A DNA stretch of 64,000 bases from Carnegiea gigantea (lineage: Eukaryota; Streptophyta; Magnoliopsida; Caryophyllales; Cactaceae): NCBI GenBank assembly GCA_029747015.1, contig JAKOGI010000188.1, positions 277,001-341,000 of the forward strand. The letters run 5' to 3'. Positions 11,850 to 23,883 of the stretch are shown here, in pieces; the stretch's first letter is position 1; each line of letters starts with the position of its first letter. The notes under the pieces are model-generated. The model searched no databases. It was not told the DNA's origin and worked only from the letters and a program-made list of their open reading frames with translations. The translations under genes were made by a program, and so were the position numbers.

Positions 11850-11990
11850 CACATTAGGAGTTAAAGGGAAGCTAACAATAAACAATTTATTAATGGTAAT
11901 TAATGTTAATCACTGGCATAAGTTAAGTAATGAAAATATATTCATTATAATCAATGTATGAATTTTTCCAATGTGTAGATTTCAAATTCA

Positions 11991-12041
11991 GGGCAGCCCG
12001 ATGCACAAGCATCCCGCATTCACGCAGGGTCCCGCGTTCAC
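11991..12041 (-). mobile_element. 51-bp 3' fragment of an Au SINE
   Basis: The 51 bp carry the conserved 3' end of the angiosperm Au SINE, read on the minus strand: a GGGTCC core, a CGGGAT stretch and a GGGCTGCCC end, with the C-terminal block partly duplicated. A perfect 16-bp duplication GTAGATTTCAAATTCA flanks it at 11975-11990 and 12042-12057. The very short body and long duplication indicate extreme 5' truncation at insertion. Confidence 0.75.
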
Positions 12042-12057
12042 GTAGATTTCAAATTCA

Positions 12058-15000
12058 ATTGTTCAAATTATGTTTCTAACTAATATTTCCCAAAATCTGT
12101 TCATAAGTTGTCATAAATTAAATGTATAATATTTATGATTTAACTTAAATATAAATCACATAATAAAAGAAGCTTGTCCATAGTTTGTAATTATAATACA
12201 TCATCAACATTTCATAACTTAAACTTCAAAATTTAAAAAATAAAAAATCATTTGATAATAATATGTTGACATAAAAACATATATAATTTTCATATTTTTA
12301 ATTTGTGCATTCCCTAGTTGCATCACAAATGTGCACCCCATGCCTTTCTTAATAATTTCCAACTTCTTTTTTATTCACAGAATTTAATATCTTATATTGG
12401 TTTATTTGCTTCGTTTAGTAACACAATATGGTAAAAGTTTGTAATATCCCAGAAATAAATAAATAGGTAAATAAAAGGTCAAACAATGTATAAGTGATGA
12501 TTACATTATACTATACTATGTTATTTGCTAAACTATAATCTAATTATCATATTATATATTAAAAAATATAAGGCGTTAAATTGCTAATGAATTAATGCCT
12601 AATGTTGTTGATAAGCTTCTATAATGACCTTTTTTTAAAAAAAAAATAACTCATTGAAGAGTTTGTACTACATTTGACTACCCGAACAACAGGTTAAATG
12701 AGGATTATTGTCATATGTATTTATGAGACAGACATTAATCTACTACTGAATAAATGATATTGTTTATAGAGACGAATAATCATGTTCGACTTAGAAATAC
12801 TTGACATTTTAAAATTTGCATTTTCTATGATTTCTCTCAAATGCGAATTACAATAATAAATGATTTTTTTAAGGAATTCGTGTTAGTGTTTTTAAATTTA
12901 TGCATACTTTGATACTTTCATCATACCATTCCTTAACTCACATTTTCAACGACTGAAAAAGGATCCTTTAGAGTGTTCTTAAACTTATACATTTCAAAAT
13001 TTCAAATATTGGTTTTTGAAAGTGCTTATTAGCCATCTATTACCAAACCTTCCCAGAAAACAATTACAAAACAAATATAACTTCTTGATAATCCTTTTTA
13101 CATATGAAATTTTGTACATAATAGGCAATTTTTTTGCTTTTGTATGCAAAATCATATTCAAATTTGAACAATTGAATTCATATTTCAGAGTCCAATCTAA
13201 GCAATAAATAGCACATAATTAGGTTAGACACTTGCAATTTTTCTTTTTTCTTACATTAATCTTGAAGGTATATATCCTTAGACACAAAAGAGGGTAAAGC
13301 AAGGGAACACTTCCACCTCCTTGACAGACCTTGCAATTAAAAAGAATTTCACAATAAATTAAGGTATTTCGTTCAAATGTTTTTAATATTTATCAATTTT
13401 CTACCCTGATAATTACCTTACCTTTAAAATTTCATTTGTTGTACCATCTAATTTTCCACTGATTTTTGAATTATAAAAGTTCAATACTAATTATATTATT
13501 AATTTAAAAGAAAAGTTATTGTGTACCTTTAAAAAAGGAAGGTTTTTTGACAAGGAATAAATTAAAATGATTAAAACTCATTAACTTTCATTTTAATTTT
13601 GTTATTATTCTCAAACTAATACATATAATATGCTCTTTTTCCTTTTGGGATTGTCAAAGGAATTGATTGTCCACAATTATCTTCATCAATCATTAGATTT
13701 CAAGTGTACTTGCCTGTCCTAAATAAGAACACAAGTGTGTTTTTTTTTTTTTTTTTTGAAAAACTACTCCCTAAAGTAATTACAGATAATTAATGTTGTT
13801 CCTTATAAATGATTTTCCCATGTTCCCTTCGCTTTTTATCAAAAGAAGAGAGGAAGAATATATTCCCTTTTCACTCCTCCAATTTGAAGGGAAAAAAATA
13901 GACGGGGATAACACTATTTTAGGATGTTTGGATGGATGTTAACAATTTTGTATACAAACAAGCTTGTAATTGTATTTTTATTATCTTGTTTATTTTAAGA
14001 GACGATTGTAAGTAACAACTACCTTGTAATTATGATTACCATAGACTATATAAATATGATTGCATTACAAAACTAATTGTATTACATTATAATCAACCAA
14101 ACATCATATTAGTGTTATGCACCTTTTTATCCCTGGATCAGTGAACTGGCAAAAGTGAACTGGCTAATTATATCTTAATTTTTTAATCAACTAGCTATTG
14201 AAAAGCAATTATCATCTTAAAACTTTAAAGAATTAAACTATTGAGATGGCCAAACTTTAAAGAAACTAACATTCATAAACAAAATTCTATCTATCTAAAT
14301 AGTAGTAAAATTGAGTGATAGCACAACATTAAGACATGTGTCTTTCAAGTAACCAATTGTTATTATGTGTATTGCCACATCAGCATTAGCAGAACATTGT
14401 GTGTATTGTCATTATATGTGTTGGCATTCATTTATTAAATAAAAGGAAATGCATTCTTCATTTGGTTTTGCTCAATCTATGGAGTTCATGACTTATTGCT
14501 TTCAAGCTTACCTTGAAATGTTACACAATATTTAATTAGCGGAATCCAGTTAGCCGGCAATTTCTTATGTGTTTTCGGGAGTATATGCTTTCATTATCCA
14601 CATATATATTTTTTATGTGTGTATTTGTTATATATTAATTTTTTAATATATATTTGATGATGTGTTTCGCGGGAGTATATGCTCCCAGGACTATGATATA
14701 CATATTGCAGTTAGCCAATTTCATTATTAGTAATTAATTAATTGACAGTTATTGTTTCAAAGTTGAAACCAATAGATTTTGTAACTCCCAGCATTTGCCT
14801 ACATAATTGTGAGTATCATTCAGTGATTGATATGCCTGGCCTTTGTACCGCCACCTGCAGCTCCTTACCTTTGCTTATAAAAGCTAGCTATTGAGTAAAG
14901 CATTCTTTTGTGTGCAAATGTGAAGGTAAGATTAGAAAGTCTTGATACTCGTACAAATGGAAATAATTTTAGTTAATATCAACGAATGCAATAATTTGTG

Positions 15001-15233
15001 CTTTATCATAAAATGCTTTCATTTTTCACTTGTTCGTTGTATTTTGATATATGCGTGGTAACATTTCATCCAGTAAGTTCTTCTACTACAATTAGAAGAA
15101 TCGATCAATTGTTGTGTTTTGGGGAATAACATTAGATAGTTTTGCTCACGTCTCGAATGAATTCAAGGACATATTCAAAGAAATTCTGACTGCAAGTTGG
15201 AATGGTTTGTAGATTCTGTCACTACCAGTGTAA
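12058..15233. other. 3.2-kb A+T-rich intergenic stretch
   Basis: No gene, RNA or transposon boundary was recognised. The most gene-like point is a TATAAAAG motif at ~14876 followed by a possible GTAAG splice donor at ~14925, but no open frame follows it. Two copies of CGGGAGTATATGCT (~14578, 14669) are a short local repeat. Confidence 0.45.
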
Positions 15234-15234
15234 T

Positions 15235-15269
<35 letters not shown>

Positions 15270-15341
15270 CATACATATACACGCATATATACATATATAT
15301 ACACATATAAATACACACACACACACGCACGCACACACACA

Positions 15342-15381
<40 letters not shown>
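15234..15381 (+). repeat. Compound microsatellite (AC)n-(AT)n-(ATAC)n
   Basis: AC repeats, then an AT/ATAC mixture, then further AC with CGCAC variants, ending in about nine ATAC units. Open frames over it encode only His-Thr or Tyr-Val-Cys repeats. Confidence 0.95.
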
Positions 15382-15382
<1 letters not shown>

Positions 15383-16287
15383 CTTTTGTTTAAAAGGTAC
15401 CAATTTAGTAAATTTTAATTAAAACTGCCTCTAAACTTATTTCCTCTAGACTCTCTCTTCTTATGTTGTATACTTGAGAAGACGGAATAAACTTTTGTCT
15501 AATTTTCTATATCGTATATGTCATTACTAGTGTTATGTAGATGCATTTTAATCTATTTTTATTGAAATATGATATTTCTTGAAATACGTTTATTAATGCT
15601 AACGTTGTTTACAATAATAAAAATAAAACTTATGCTGTATGATAAATCATATATCGTTACATATTTAAATTTGTAATCAGGAATGACTAAAAGAAATACG
15701 AAATAAATTAATAAAATTTGAATATTTAGCCTTTATCAGTTTTCATTTTACACTTGAACTCATCAGCTAAGGTTTCTGTTTTTTTTCATGTTTTTCGTTT
15801 GGGGGTCTAGATGTATGCGACTAAGTGCAAACTATATTAATAGTTCATGAATAAACTAAGAACGTTTTTTGGTTAAATTAATTTAAGTTTATTTGATGCG
15901 ACTTTTTATATCACCTCATTAATTAGTTGCTAATAGAAAATAGAAAATCATGGTTTTATTTTTGTTTTAGGGCAATATTGATGATGAGATTTGATGTTAG
16001 AGACATTTTATGTATTTTCTTATTTCTTATGTCAGCTCAAGATCTTATGAGCATTGATATCAACAGATTAAAAAAAAGGAAATATGCTTACACAATGAAT
16101 TAAAGATATTAAGAATATTACTATGGTTATATTTTGAATATAAACTATAAATATTAAACAAGTCCATGCAGAGCAAGCGTTTAGAACTAGTAATTAATGA
16201 TTTTTGATTTGAAATTCTGATATTCAATTTAACAACTACACGACTTGTATCACGAATCTAAAGTAATGCATTCAGTAACTGCTTACT
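15382..16287. other. Intergenic, no gene recognised
   Basis: A+T-rich spacer between a microsatellite and an inverted MITE pair. Nothing was recognised on either strand. Confidence 0.5.
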
Positions 16288-16687
16288 GAGGACCCGTTCT
16301 TTTTATTAGTCTTTTCTAATTTACCAACTTCGACCTGCTTTAACTCACTTTAACCCACTTCAACCAACTTTAATCTACTTCAATAAACAATAATAACTTC
16401 AACTCACTTCAACAAACTTCAACCTATTTCAATATACTTTAACCAACTTCAATCCCCACCTCCTTCAAAATTTTATTCTCACTATTTTAACCAACTTCAA
16501 CATAACCTATTATATAAAAAATATATCAACTTCAATCCACTTCATTCAATTTTAACCCACTTCAACCTATTTTAACCTACTTAAATCCACTTCAATAAAA
16601 AAATATTAACTTCAACCCACTTCACTCTACCTTACCTATTTCACCCTTTTATCAACCCTAATTTACCAACAAAAAGAGCAGGCCCTC
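16288..16687 (+). mobile_element. MITE of pyrimidine-rich family P, copy 1
   Basis: Ends are GAGGACCCGTTCTTTTT on the left and, on the opposite strand, GAGGGCCTGCTCTTTTT on the right: a 17-bp TIR with three differences. Between them the plus strand is a run of degenerate 10-bp units of the form ACTTYAACCC. I could not confirm an 8-bp duplication. There is no coding capacity. A second copy lies immediately to the right in opposite orientation. Confidence 0.6.
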
Positions 16688-16701
16688 ACACACACACACA
16701 T

Positions 16702-16771
16702 CAAGGCCTTCATCCTTTTACCAACCCCAATTTATCAAAAAAAATACCAACTTCAATTCACTTTAATCCAT
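16702..16771 (+). mobile_element. Partial copy of MITE family P
   Basis: About 70 bp matching the right-hand part of copy 1 (a CCTTTTACCAACCCCAATTT block, then ACTTCAATTC-type units), without a recognisable terminus. It sits between the two full copies. Confidence 0.5.
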
Positions 16772-17126
16772 CAGGGCCTGTTCTTTTCTTTGGTAAATTG
16801 AGGTTGGTAAAAGGGTGAAGTAGATTGAGGTAGGATGAAGTGGGTTGAAGTAGACTAAAGTTGATATTTTTTATTGAAATAGATTGAAGTAGGTTAAAGT
16901 AGGTTGAAGTGAATTAAAGTTGGTATATTTTTTATATAATGGGTCGAAGTTAGTTAAAATAGTGAGCATAAAATTTTGAAGAAAGTGGGTTGAAGTTGGT
17001 TGAAGTTGGTTGAAGTGGGTTAAAGTTGATATTTTTTATTATAGTGTGTTGAAATTAGTTGAAGTGGGTTCAAGCAGGTTAAAGTTAGTAAATCGAAAAA
17101 GACCAATGAAAAGACAAGATTCTGAG
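16772..17126 (-). mobile_element. MITE of pyrimidine-rich family P, copy 2 (inverted)
   Basis: Begins CAGGGCCTGTTCTTTT and continues with GGTAAATTGAGGTTGGTAAA, the reverse complement of the right end of copy 1. The interior is purine-rich on the plus strand (GAAGTGGGTT units). The right end (17095-17126) matches the left end of copy 1 read in reverse, though decayed. Together the two copies form a ~840-bp imperfect palindrome. Confidence 0.6.
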
Positions 17127-17454
17127 TACATTTTCCTTTTTGGGTGGTAGTGGGGGGTCCTCACATAGACCATGGGCTCTTTCTTAAAAATAAAATAAAA
17201 TAACATTAGCACCCAAAAAAAAAAAAAAAACATAAAACACTTTCAATTTCTGGAAACAATTGCTCCTAAAAGGCAATAATTGGATTCATGGTTCATGGCT
17301 TGCTATCTTTTGAATGTCATCGTCAACAAAATTCAAAATCCCAAATTTTCTGCACCCAAAAAAAAAAAAAAAAAAAAACCCAAAGATAGCGATTTAACAT
17401 CCCTTTCCTAATGAAGAGTTCAAGACACATTCTTGGATGCATTATCCAAAGCAT

Positions 17455-18065
17455 AGAAATAGATTAGATCAGATCATATTTATATTCGTATCAAATTTAA
17501 ACAGGTTAAAAATTTTTTGATTTGAACATAGATCGTTTATTAAAACAAGTTGAAATCCTTGACGTGTATACATTTAATTTTTAAACAGATTGACCTAATT
17601 TGACTATTTTAAACTATTTAAAATAAACGAGTCAAGTTCAGGTCACCTGATTGTCCATTTACCCATTTAATGTTTCCTACTAATTTGTGATTATATAACA
17701 TTAAAAATTAAGTTCACAACTACATCAAGCAACTATCGTCTAAAGCTCCTCCCATTCATCATAATTTGCATTTTTATATTTAATTTTAATTTTTGGATTC
17801 TTAGTTATCAAATAGAATTGAACGCTACACAGATAAATAATAAATGAGTAAACAAGTTGACCTGTGTAGTCTAATTAATTAAACGGGTTAAATAGGTTTT
17901 TTTCGTACCGAGAATCTTGATCTGAATCTAATAACCCATTCAATCAATCGGTTGAATATGTCAACCCATTTAATTAAATGGGTTGAAAATCTATATCCAA
18001 ACTCGCTCAATCTCGTATCGATTTTGGGTCGGTAATCGTGTCGGATCAATTTTGCACAACTCTAG
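17455..18065 (+). mobile_element. Dispersed non-coding repeat family R, copy 1
   Basis: This ~600-bp sequence aligns along its length with the reverse complement of 30990-31465. Shared blocks include CGTTTATTAAA, CATTTAATTTTTAAAC, the CATTTTTATATTTA centre and GTTGACC...TAATTAAA. It has no coding capacity. The nature of the element (probably a MITE) and its exact ends are not established. Confidence 0.55.
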
Positions 18066-18119
18066 CAAAATCTATCCAATAAAGTTAAAATAAAAAAACA
18101 AAAAAGAGTACAGATGACA

Positions 18120-19936
18120 ATTTTTTTTTTTTTTAATCAATGGTAAAGGAAATAGAACCTATATTAGGCGCGTCTTCTCGCAAGAGTACGCCCAACTACG
18201 TCCACTGCAAGAATATCACCAAGTGTTGGGAAGAAACAGACATCTGAAGAAATCGAATTTGTGATAGTGTGCCCAAATTTAGATAGCCAGTCAGCGGACA
18301 TATTTGCTCCTCGAAAGATGTGTTGAACTTGGAACTGTATGTCACATTTGACCCATATTTGGACGTCCTCGATAGTTGTAGCAATCTTCCAGGGAACTTG
18401 GATTTTGCTTGTAAGTGCTTGAATCACTGTGGTGTTGTCACCTTCAATCAGGAGACTCCTGTGTCCTGCTTGTATGGCAGCGCTAACTCCATCCTTGAGT
18501 GCTCGAGCTTCAGCTACCAGGATTGAAGTGTGCCCATAGTTAGCCGCTCCTACTTTGAGTAATTTGCTTGTCCAATCTCGCAGTACGTAGCCGTCCGCCA
18601 CTGATGAATTAAGGAGCGATCCTTCAAAATTGATTTTAATGAATCCCGGTGGTGGAGGGTGCCACCTAATAAGGTGGACAGGTTTAGAGGAGGAGGAAGG
18701 GGTGCCCCTCAGTGAAAAATCATCCGATATACAAGCTCAGATTCTCTATTCGACGTATGCCTTTTTTGCTTTAAGGAGGCATTTTAAGGGATTGAAAAAC
18801 TGATTTTCGAATGCTACTGCATTGCGCTCTTTCCACATGCTCCAAATGAGAAAGGATAATTTTTGGAGTAGCTAGGGATTGCGAGATGATCGTACTCTCT
18901 GTAATACTTCAGTTATCGGCTGCCAGCCACCTCATGAAAACTGGATGGGAAACCATTGGTATTTATCCGCGAGTTCCCAAACTTTTTTACCTATTGGACA
19001 TTCACAAAGTAGATGGTCAATGGACTCAATGTCCCCCATGCAGATTGGACAACCTACATCAATATTCAATCCGCATTTAAGAAGCATTCCTCAGATCGGG
19101 ACTGCTTTATGACAGAGTTGCCATAAAAAAAATTTTATTTTTGGCATCGTATCTATTTTTCAGATCCACTTATAATTCTAATCCGGGAAGTTGTTAATAG
19201 ATTTATTATGTGCTATCCATGTTGCGGATTTCGTGCTAAGGGTACCTAAACTGTCCAGGCCCCAGCAGAACGAGTCGGGTTTGGTGTGGGCAGGAATGAC
19301 AATTCCTTGGATTTTTTTCAGAATTGGGTGATTACCCAGTGTAGAAACTAGCTTTGTAAGATTACACGTCCTATCATGATGGATAAATTCAGAGACTGTA
19401 TCGTGTGGGCTTGATATGGTGGCCTCATCAACATTGAGAATTTCAATAAGGTTACTATTATCTATCCAGTTATCATGCCAAAAGGAAATACTTTCGCCAT
19501 TGCCTATTTGCCACCTAATTCCTTATTTTATGAGTGTTCTACAGTTTAATAAATTTTTCCAGACGGGGGAGTCAGTGTTTTGTTTTTTGTAGTTGAAGAA
19601 GTCGCTCTTGTGCAGGTGCTTCGCTCGCATCATTTGGACCCATAGGCTAGCGTTATTCGTAAGAATTTTCCAGGCTAATTTACATTATAACGCCTTGTTG
19701 ACAGCTTCTATCTTGCGTAAACCTAGCCCTCTTTTGCTTTTAGGCAGGCAGAGTTTATCCCATACTACAAGCGGTAAGCCTTTCCCTGTATTCGTGTGGT
19801 TCCAAAAGAATTTGCGGCTGAGTTTATCTATTTGGTGACTAGTATTCGTTGGTATCTGGAAGCATTGCATTGTATGTGCTGGGATTGATTTTAAGTGTGA
19901 TTGTATTAGAATTGTTCTTCCTACTTTGGATAAGAC
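18120..19936 (-). mobile_element. 5'-truncated L1-type LINE, family L1a, copy 2
   Basis: Same family as 5987-8114 but on the opposite strand and truncated further downstream, at the SKVGRTILIQSHL block of the thumb (19936). It contains the zf-RVT and RNase H regions and a poly-A tail read as T14 at 18121-18134. A perfect 11-bp duplication TACAGATGACA lies at 18109-18119 and 19937-19947. Stops and frameshifts break the zf-RVT region. The RNase H part is open for 145 codons. Confidence 0.9.
18164..18690 (-). pseudogene. LINE RNase H domain with altered first catalytic residue
   Basis: An RNase H domain with AEARAL, IEGDN and NMSAD intact, ending VVGRTLARRRA as in the other L1a copy. The first catalytic position reads INFEGS, where copy 1 has INFDGS. 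An Asp-to-Glu change therefore affects the first metal-binding residue. Otherwise the domain is uninterrupted from the PPPPG linker to its stop, so the RNase H part decays more slowly than the rest or is younger than it looks. Confidence 0.85.
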
Positions 19937-20216
19937 TACAGATGACAGTGCCCATGATAAAATAACATCAATTATTTCAGTATCAGATATCACACCTCAA
20001 ATTGAATTTGATGTGTCACATATGGTACGATCATCTTCTATTTATTAGCCCGATCCAAACAAACCGCTAGAAATAGTTTCTTAGGTGGAGATCCATGCTG
20101 ACTCAGTCCTCATAAATTCAACAAGTATTTGGCATTCAATTCACAGAGGGCTTTATGAGATTAAGGTACCACCATAATACAGCCATGAACCCAATAATTC
20201 CACATATTTTGTGTGT

Positions 20217-20218
<2 letters not shown>

Positions 20219-20281
<63 letters not shown>

Positions 20282-20313
20282 ACACATACATACATACATA
20301 CATACATACACGC
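20219..20313 (+). repeat. Compound microsatellite (AT)n-(GT)n-(ACAT)n
   Basis: Nearly pure AT for about 38 bp, then GT for about 24 bp, then ACAT tetramers. Open frames across it are only Ile-Tyr or Val-Cys repeats. Confidence 0.95.
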
Positions 20314-21380
20314 ATATCGGTCTATAGGAGCCACTGGGACAATATAATACAATTACAATACAATAAGGGATGAAGAATTGAACTCAAGACCTAATATATT
20401 GAGGATCTTAGTGTATATATATATAGAGAGAGTGTTCAGAACTCTTGTGTCAAATTAATTTTCAATAATTGTGGCAAGGCCCAGTCTCAAGAGGGGTTCT
20501 CAAAGGGGGGGGGGTGGTATTTGGGATTATACTATGGTTTCTGGAACTATGGTTAAAACATATTATACTATAGTTTTCAGAATTATTGGTCTAATTTTGC
20601 ATCACTTTTAGTAAGTTTTGCGTGTAAATATAATATTTAAGATAATAAGATTATTATTATCTATATCTAGCATAGTAAGTTATCAAAATTAGTCTCTTTA
20701 TTAGTAAGGATAATGACATAAATATATATGCTTAGCTGCTTACATCTGGGTCTTTTCAAACCCGCATTAAGATGGAATTCATATTGACTATTGTTGCCAT
20801 TTTATATACATTATGCATATAATACTCCTTTTGTCAATATCAGAGAGAACTCGAGGGTGTGAGTAGTATTTACATCTCAGATAGAAAATAATTTGTCAAT
20901 ATCAAATTGTTCATATTTTTTTTGGGAGAAAAATGACATTATCTTATAAGTAATGGATTATTTATATACTAATGTAGCTAGGTTAGGTTAGCTGAGGCTT
21001 ATACAAGGATAAGCATATGCTAGAAGTAGCAAATTGTACCGTTATTCCTCTTTAATCAATTGGCTTTACAGTAAATTCATATTAATTTCTTCGATTAAAG
21101 TTTAGACCACGATATTTTCTTCAATTTATTTTTTGTTGAGCTTATCTGATTGAACTAAACTAAATATATTTTTGATGAATTAAACTAAGCTACACTAAAC
21201 TAAACTTGTTTCAGTTGAATTCTAAAATTTAATTTTGCTAAACTGAATTGAAATGAACTTACTTTACTCAATTAAATTTATTGGGAAAAAAAAGAAGAGA
21301 AAAGCTCTTATTAGTTATTAGTTATGCACATTGTTTTGATGAAAAATAAAATCCAATATCTATCGCTCCAACAATTTTTA
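20314..21380. other. Intergenic, no gene recognised
   Basis: Spacer with a G10 run near 20506-20516. No coding or RNA feature was seen. Confidence 0.5.
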
Positions 21381-21476
21381 TGTTTTTTTTTGGGATCTTG
21401 GATCCTCAATTTCACTAGAGTCGAGTTACTGTTGGTCCAATACAAGGTAGAGTTCTCCCATCACAGATTTTTTTTT
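21381..21476 (-). mobile_element. tRNA-derived SINE, family S1, 3' part only
   Basis: Matches the 3' half of the 5528-5699 and 25902-26074 SINEs on the minus strand. It runs from the CTGTGATGGGAGAACTCTAC block to GGATCCAAGATCCC plus an A9 tail (T run 21382-21390). The tRNA-like head is missing, so it is 5'-truncated. No convincing target duplication. Confidence 0.6.
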
Positions 21477-21485
21477 TCCAACAAT

Positions 21486-22289
21486 AATATTTTATAGTGA
21501 AACATATTTTGAGGGGAAAACCTATCTATCTTATCTTAATCTCTTCAAAATTTCTAGTAATAAAATTAATATTTTTATGTTGCTATGTTGCTATTCTTAG
21601 TATATGCACACACGCGTGAATGCTGACTTGTTTCTTATATGAAACTTTCTAGTAATATTCTTGTATTCGTCTTCTGACATTATCTTGGATTATACTTTAT
21701 TACTAATCGAAAAAGACGTAAAATTCTCCATAGAAAATTTTCATTCGAAGTCCAATAAGAATGTATTGAATGAATCTTAATCCTAATTACAATATTTAGA
21801 ATTTTCATGATAGCAGAATATTTTCCATATTCAAGAAAGAGTTTTGTTCCTCCACCCATTTTCAGCCAAACATCATCATAACATCCAACTGGCCGAGGAG
21901 AACAATTTCCCAAACAGTATTTACAAAGCAGTAATAGTTTCAGGGAAATTATTGGCAGGAAGATTTCCACATTATAAAATTCAGGGTTAGGTGAAACAAT
22001 TATTTTATTCCAGCAATTTAAAGGGCCCATTTGGGCCCATCTCACAAAGCTCAAGGTCCAACAAACAGAAAACTTGGGGCCCTTTCCCTTAATCTTTCAT
22101 TCTATGCTCAAGTTAAGGGTTGCAAAGTTTGGGCTGCTCTATGACCTTCTATGGATTGGCTTTAGTTTTTCCATGAGTTCTGGGTTGGGCTCTTGAATAC
22201 CAGGAAAATGGGCTAGAAGATTTTATGGGTCCAAATTGGATCCTATTGAGTCTATTTGGGTTGATTGAACAACCCTATTTTGGATTTTC
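21486..22289. other. Intergenic, no gene recognised
   Basis: Mixed-composition spacer. A 124-codon minus-strand frame (21680-22054) has no recognisable domain and unconvincing composition. Confidence 0.45.
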
Positions 22290-22302
22290 TTAAGTCCAGT
22301 TT

Positions 22303-22428
22303 CGTAGGTCTCTTGGAGTAAGCTTCTCTACGGACAGGGATGTCGGTAGAGATAACGTTGCCTATATCTGAATCTCCCCAGACCCCGCAAAAGCGAAGCA
22401 CACATTGGGAGGTGTTGTTGCTGTGTTG
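22303..22428 (+). mobile_element. ~125-bp retroposon with RTE-type 3' end, copy 1
   Basis: Carries the conserved block TCTCCCCAGACCCCGC, then CACATTGGGAGGTGTTGTTG and a degenerate (GTT)n tail, as at the 3' end of plant RTE LINEs. Imperfect 13-bp duplications TTAAGTCCAGTTT (22290-22302) and TTAAGTCTAGTTT (22429-22441) mark it as a separate insertion. Confidence 0.75.
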
Positions 22429-22441
22429 TTAAGTCTAGTTT

Positions 22442-23883
22442 TGAATCAAATTTAGGAATAAAATTTTGATTACTTTTAATTTCGTTCACAATCGGCTTCA
22501 AATAATAGAATTATAGAAATAAAAACAATCTTACATCTAATTTAAAATTCAGACAAAAAAACTCATGACTATACTTGACTTTTTCTAGATCAGACAAGCG
22601 AATAGTCGAGTCAGACAACAATTTGCCGATCTTATCAAAATCCCATATGACAATTGGTCTACATAAGTATAACCAAATCAAAGTGATGGCGATGTTTAAA
22701 AGAAAAAAAAAAATTGTTTGAATTAGCAAGATGGCTTGTCGAAGTTGTTGAATTGGGACTAAAAGGATAGGAAAAGTCAAAGGATCACCACATCCGCAGC
22801 TAGGAAAAAAAAAAAAGGAAAACCTGTCTAGATGGTTTTTTTTTTGGGGGGGGGGGTTTACTTAACGAGAATAGATGAATAGATCAACTACTGGTTTCCC
22901 TCGACAGCACGAAAACGTATTGAAAGGAATAGGCAATTGTAGGATATTCGTTGGATTTTTAGGAACCGAAATCGGATTCTAAAATTTAAAATCAATCCTG
23001 GATCCAGTTGCAATTGAGTTCTAGAATTTGGGTCTGGTCGGGACTGGGTCTAATTTTGATTACCTGATTCCGAAGTAATACTTTTTATTTTTTTTCTCAT
23101 TTTCCCCTGAGAAAATAGAGAGATGGAAGGATTGAAGCAAGCTGAGAACTCATATCTAAGGTCAAATTCCTAAAAACCAAATTATAAGCTAAATCAAAGA
23201 TGCAATAAGTAGTAACGAAAATTCACGTACTCTAAAAATAAACTCAGAGATTGGAGACAATATTAATCAAAAAACCTACAAATCAATATTAGAAAACGTT
23301 CGAGAAGCTTAAAAATCATTTTAATTTACTTGAAATAGAGAGAGAAAGAGAGAAAAATTGTCAAAATAATATAAAAACAAATATATAGTAAGCAATAAGG
23401 CTCATAAAGAGAAGAATCAAAGTTTGAAGGAAGAAATCCCTGATGGTCGAGATACATAAAGAGTAAGCTGTGGATAAATTGAAAGCAAAAAAGGCAAAAG
23501 ATTAAACCGGGGTAGTTGGATCTTGATATAAAAGATACATCACTTGAAGAATAGGGGTTTACTTTTTATATTTTTTTCCATCAAAATTCTTTAAAGTTTA
23601 ACTGGGTACTAGGTACTAGGCCCGGCACCAAAATTTTAGACCACCACTAAAATTTAGAGCTGGTTCCAAAACCGATCTAATAAGGTCTGAGTAAATACCC
23701 ACAAGATCTAAACCAATTTTCGATCTGGAATCAGATAATTGATTTTTTTGTTCAATCCTACAAATTGTACATTTAAAAAAACAAGAAAAGAAAAACCGAG
23801 AATACATATGGTCATTTTTTTTATTCAATTATACCTCGGTCAAATCATATGAATATTGTGGAGCACCACTTCTGAGAGTATTC
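22442..23883. other. Intergenic, no gene recognised
   Basis: A+T-rich, with a T11-G11 run near 22835-22857. Short repeated GGATTCTAAAATTTAAAAT and ACTGGGTACTAGGTACTAGG words near 22970 and 23600 suggest decayed repeats. No ends were resolved. Confidence 0.4.

Noticed and set aside
14870..14935. TATAAAAG followed by a GTAAG donor as a promoter and first exon
   Set aside because: No open frame, acceptor or conserved protein follows within several kilobases. It could equally be chance in A+T-rich DNA.
15146..15403. Tyr/Val/Cys- and His/Thr-rich frames
   Set aside because: They are translations of the compound microsatellite.
21680..22054. 124-codon minus-strand frame
   Set aside because: No recognisable domain, and composition matches the surrounding A+T-rich DNA.
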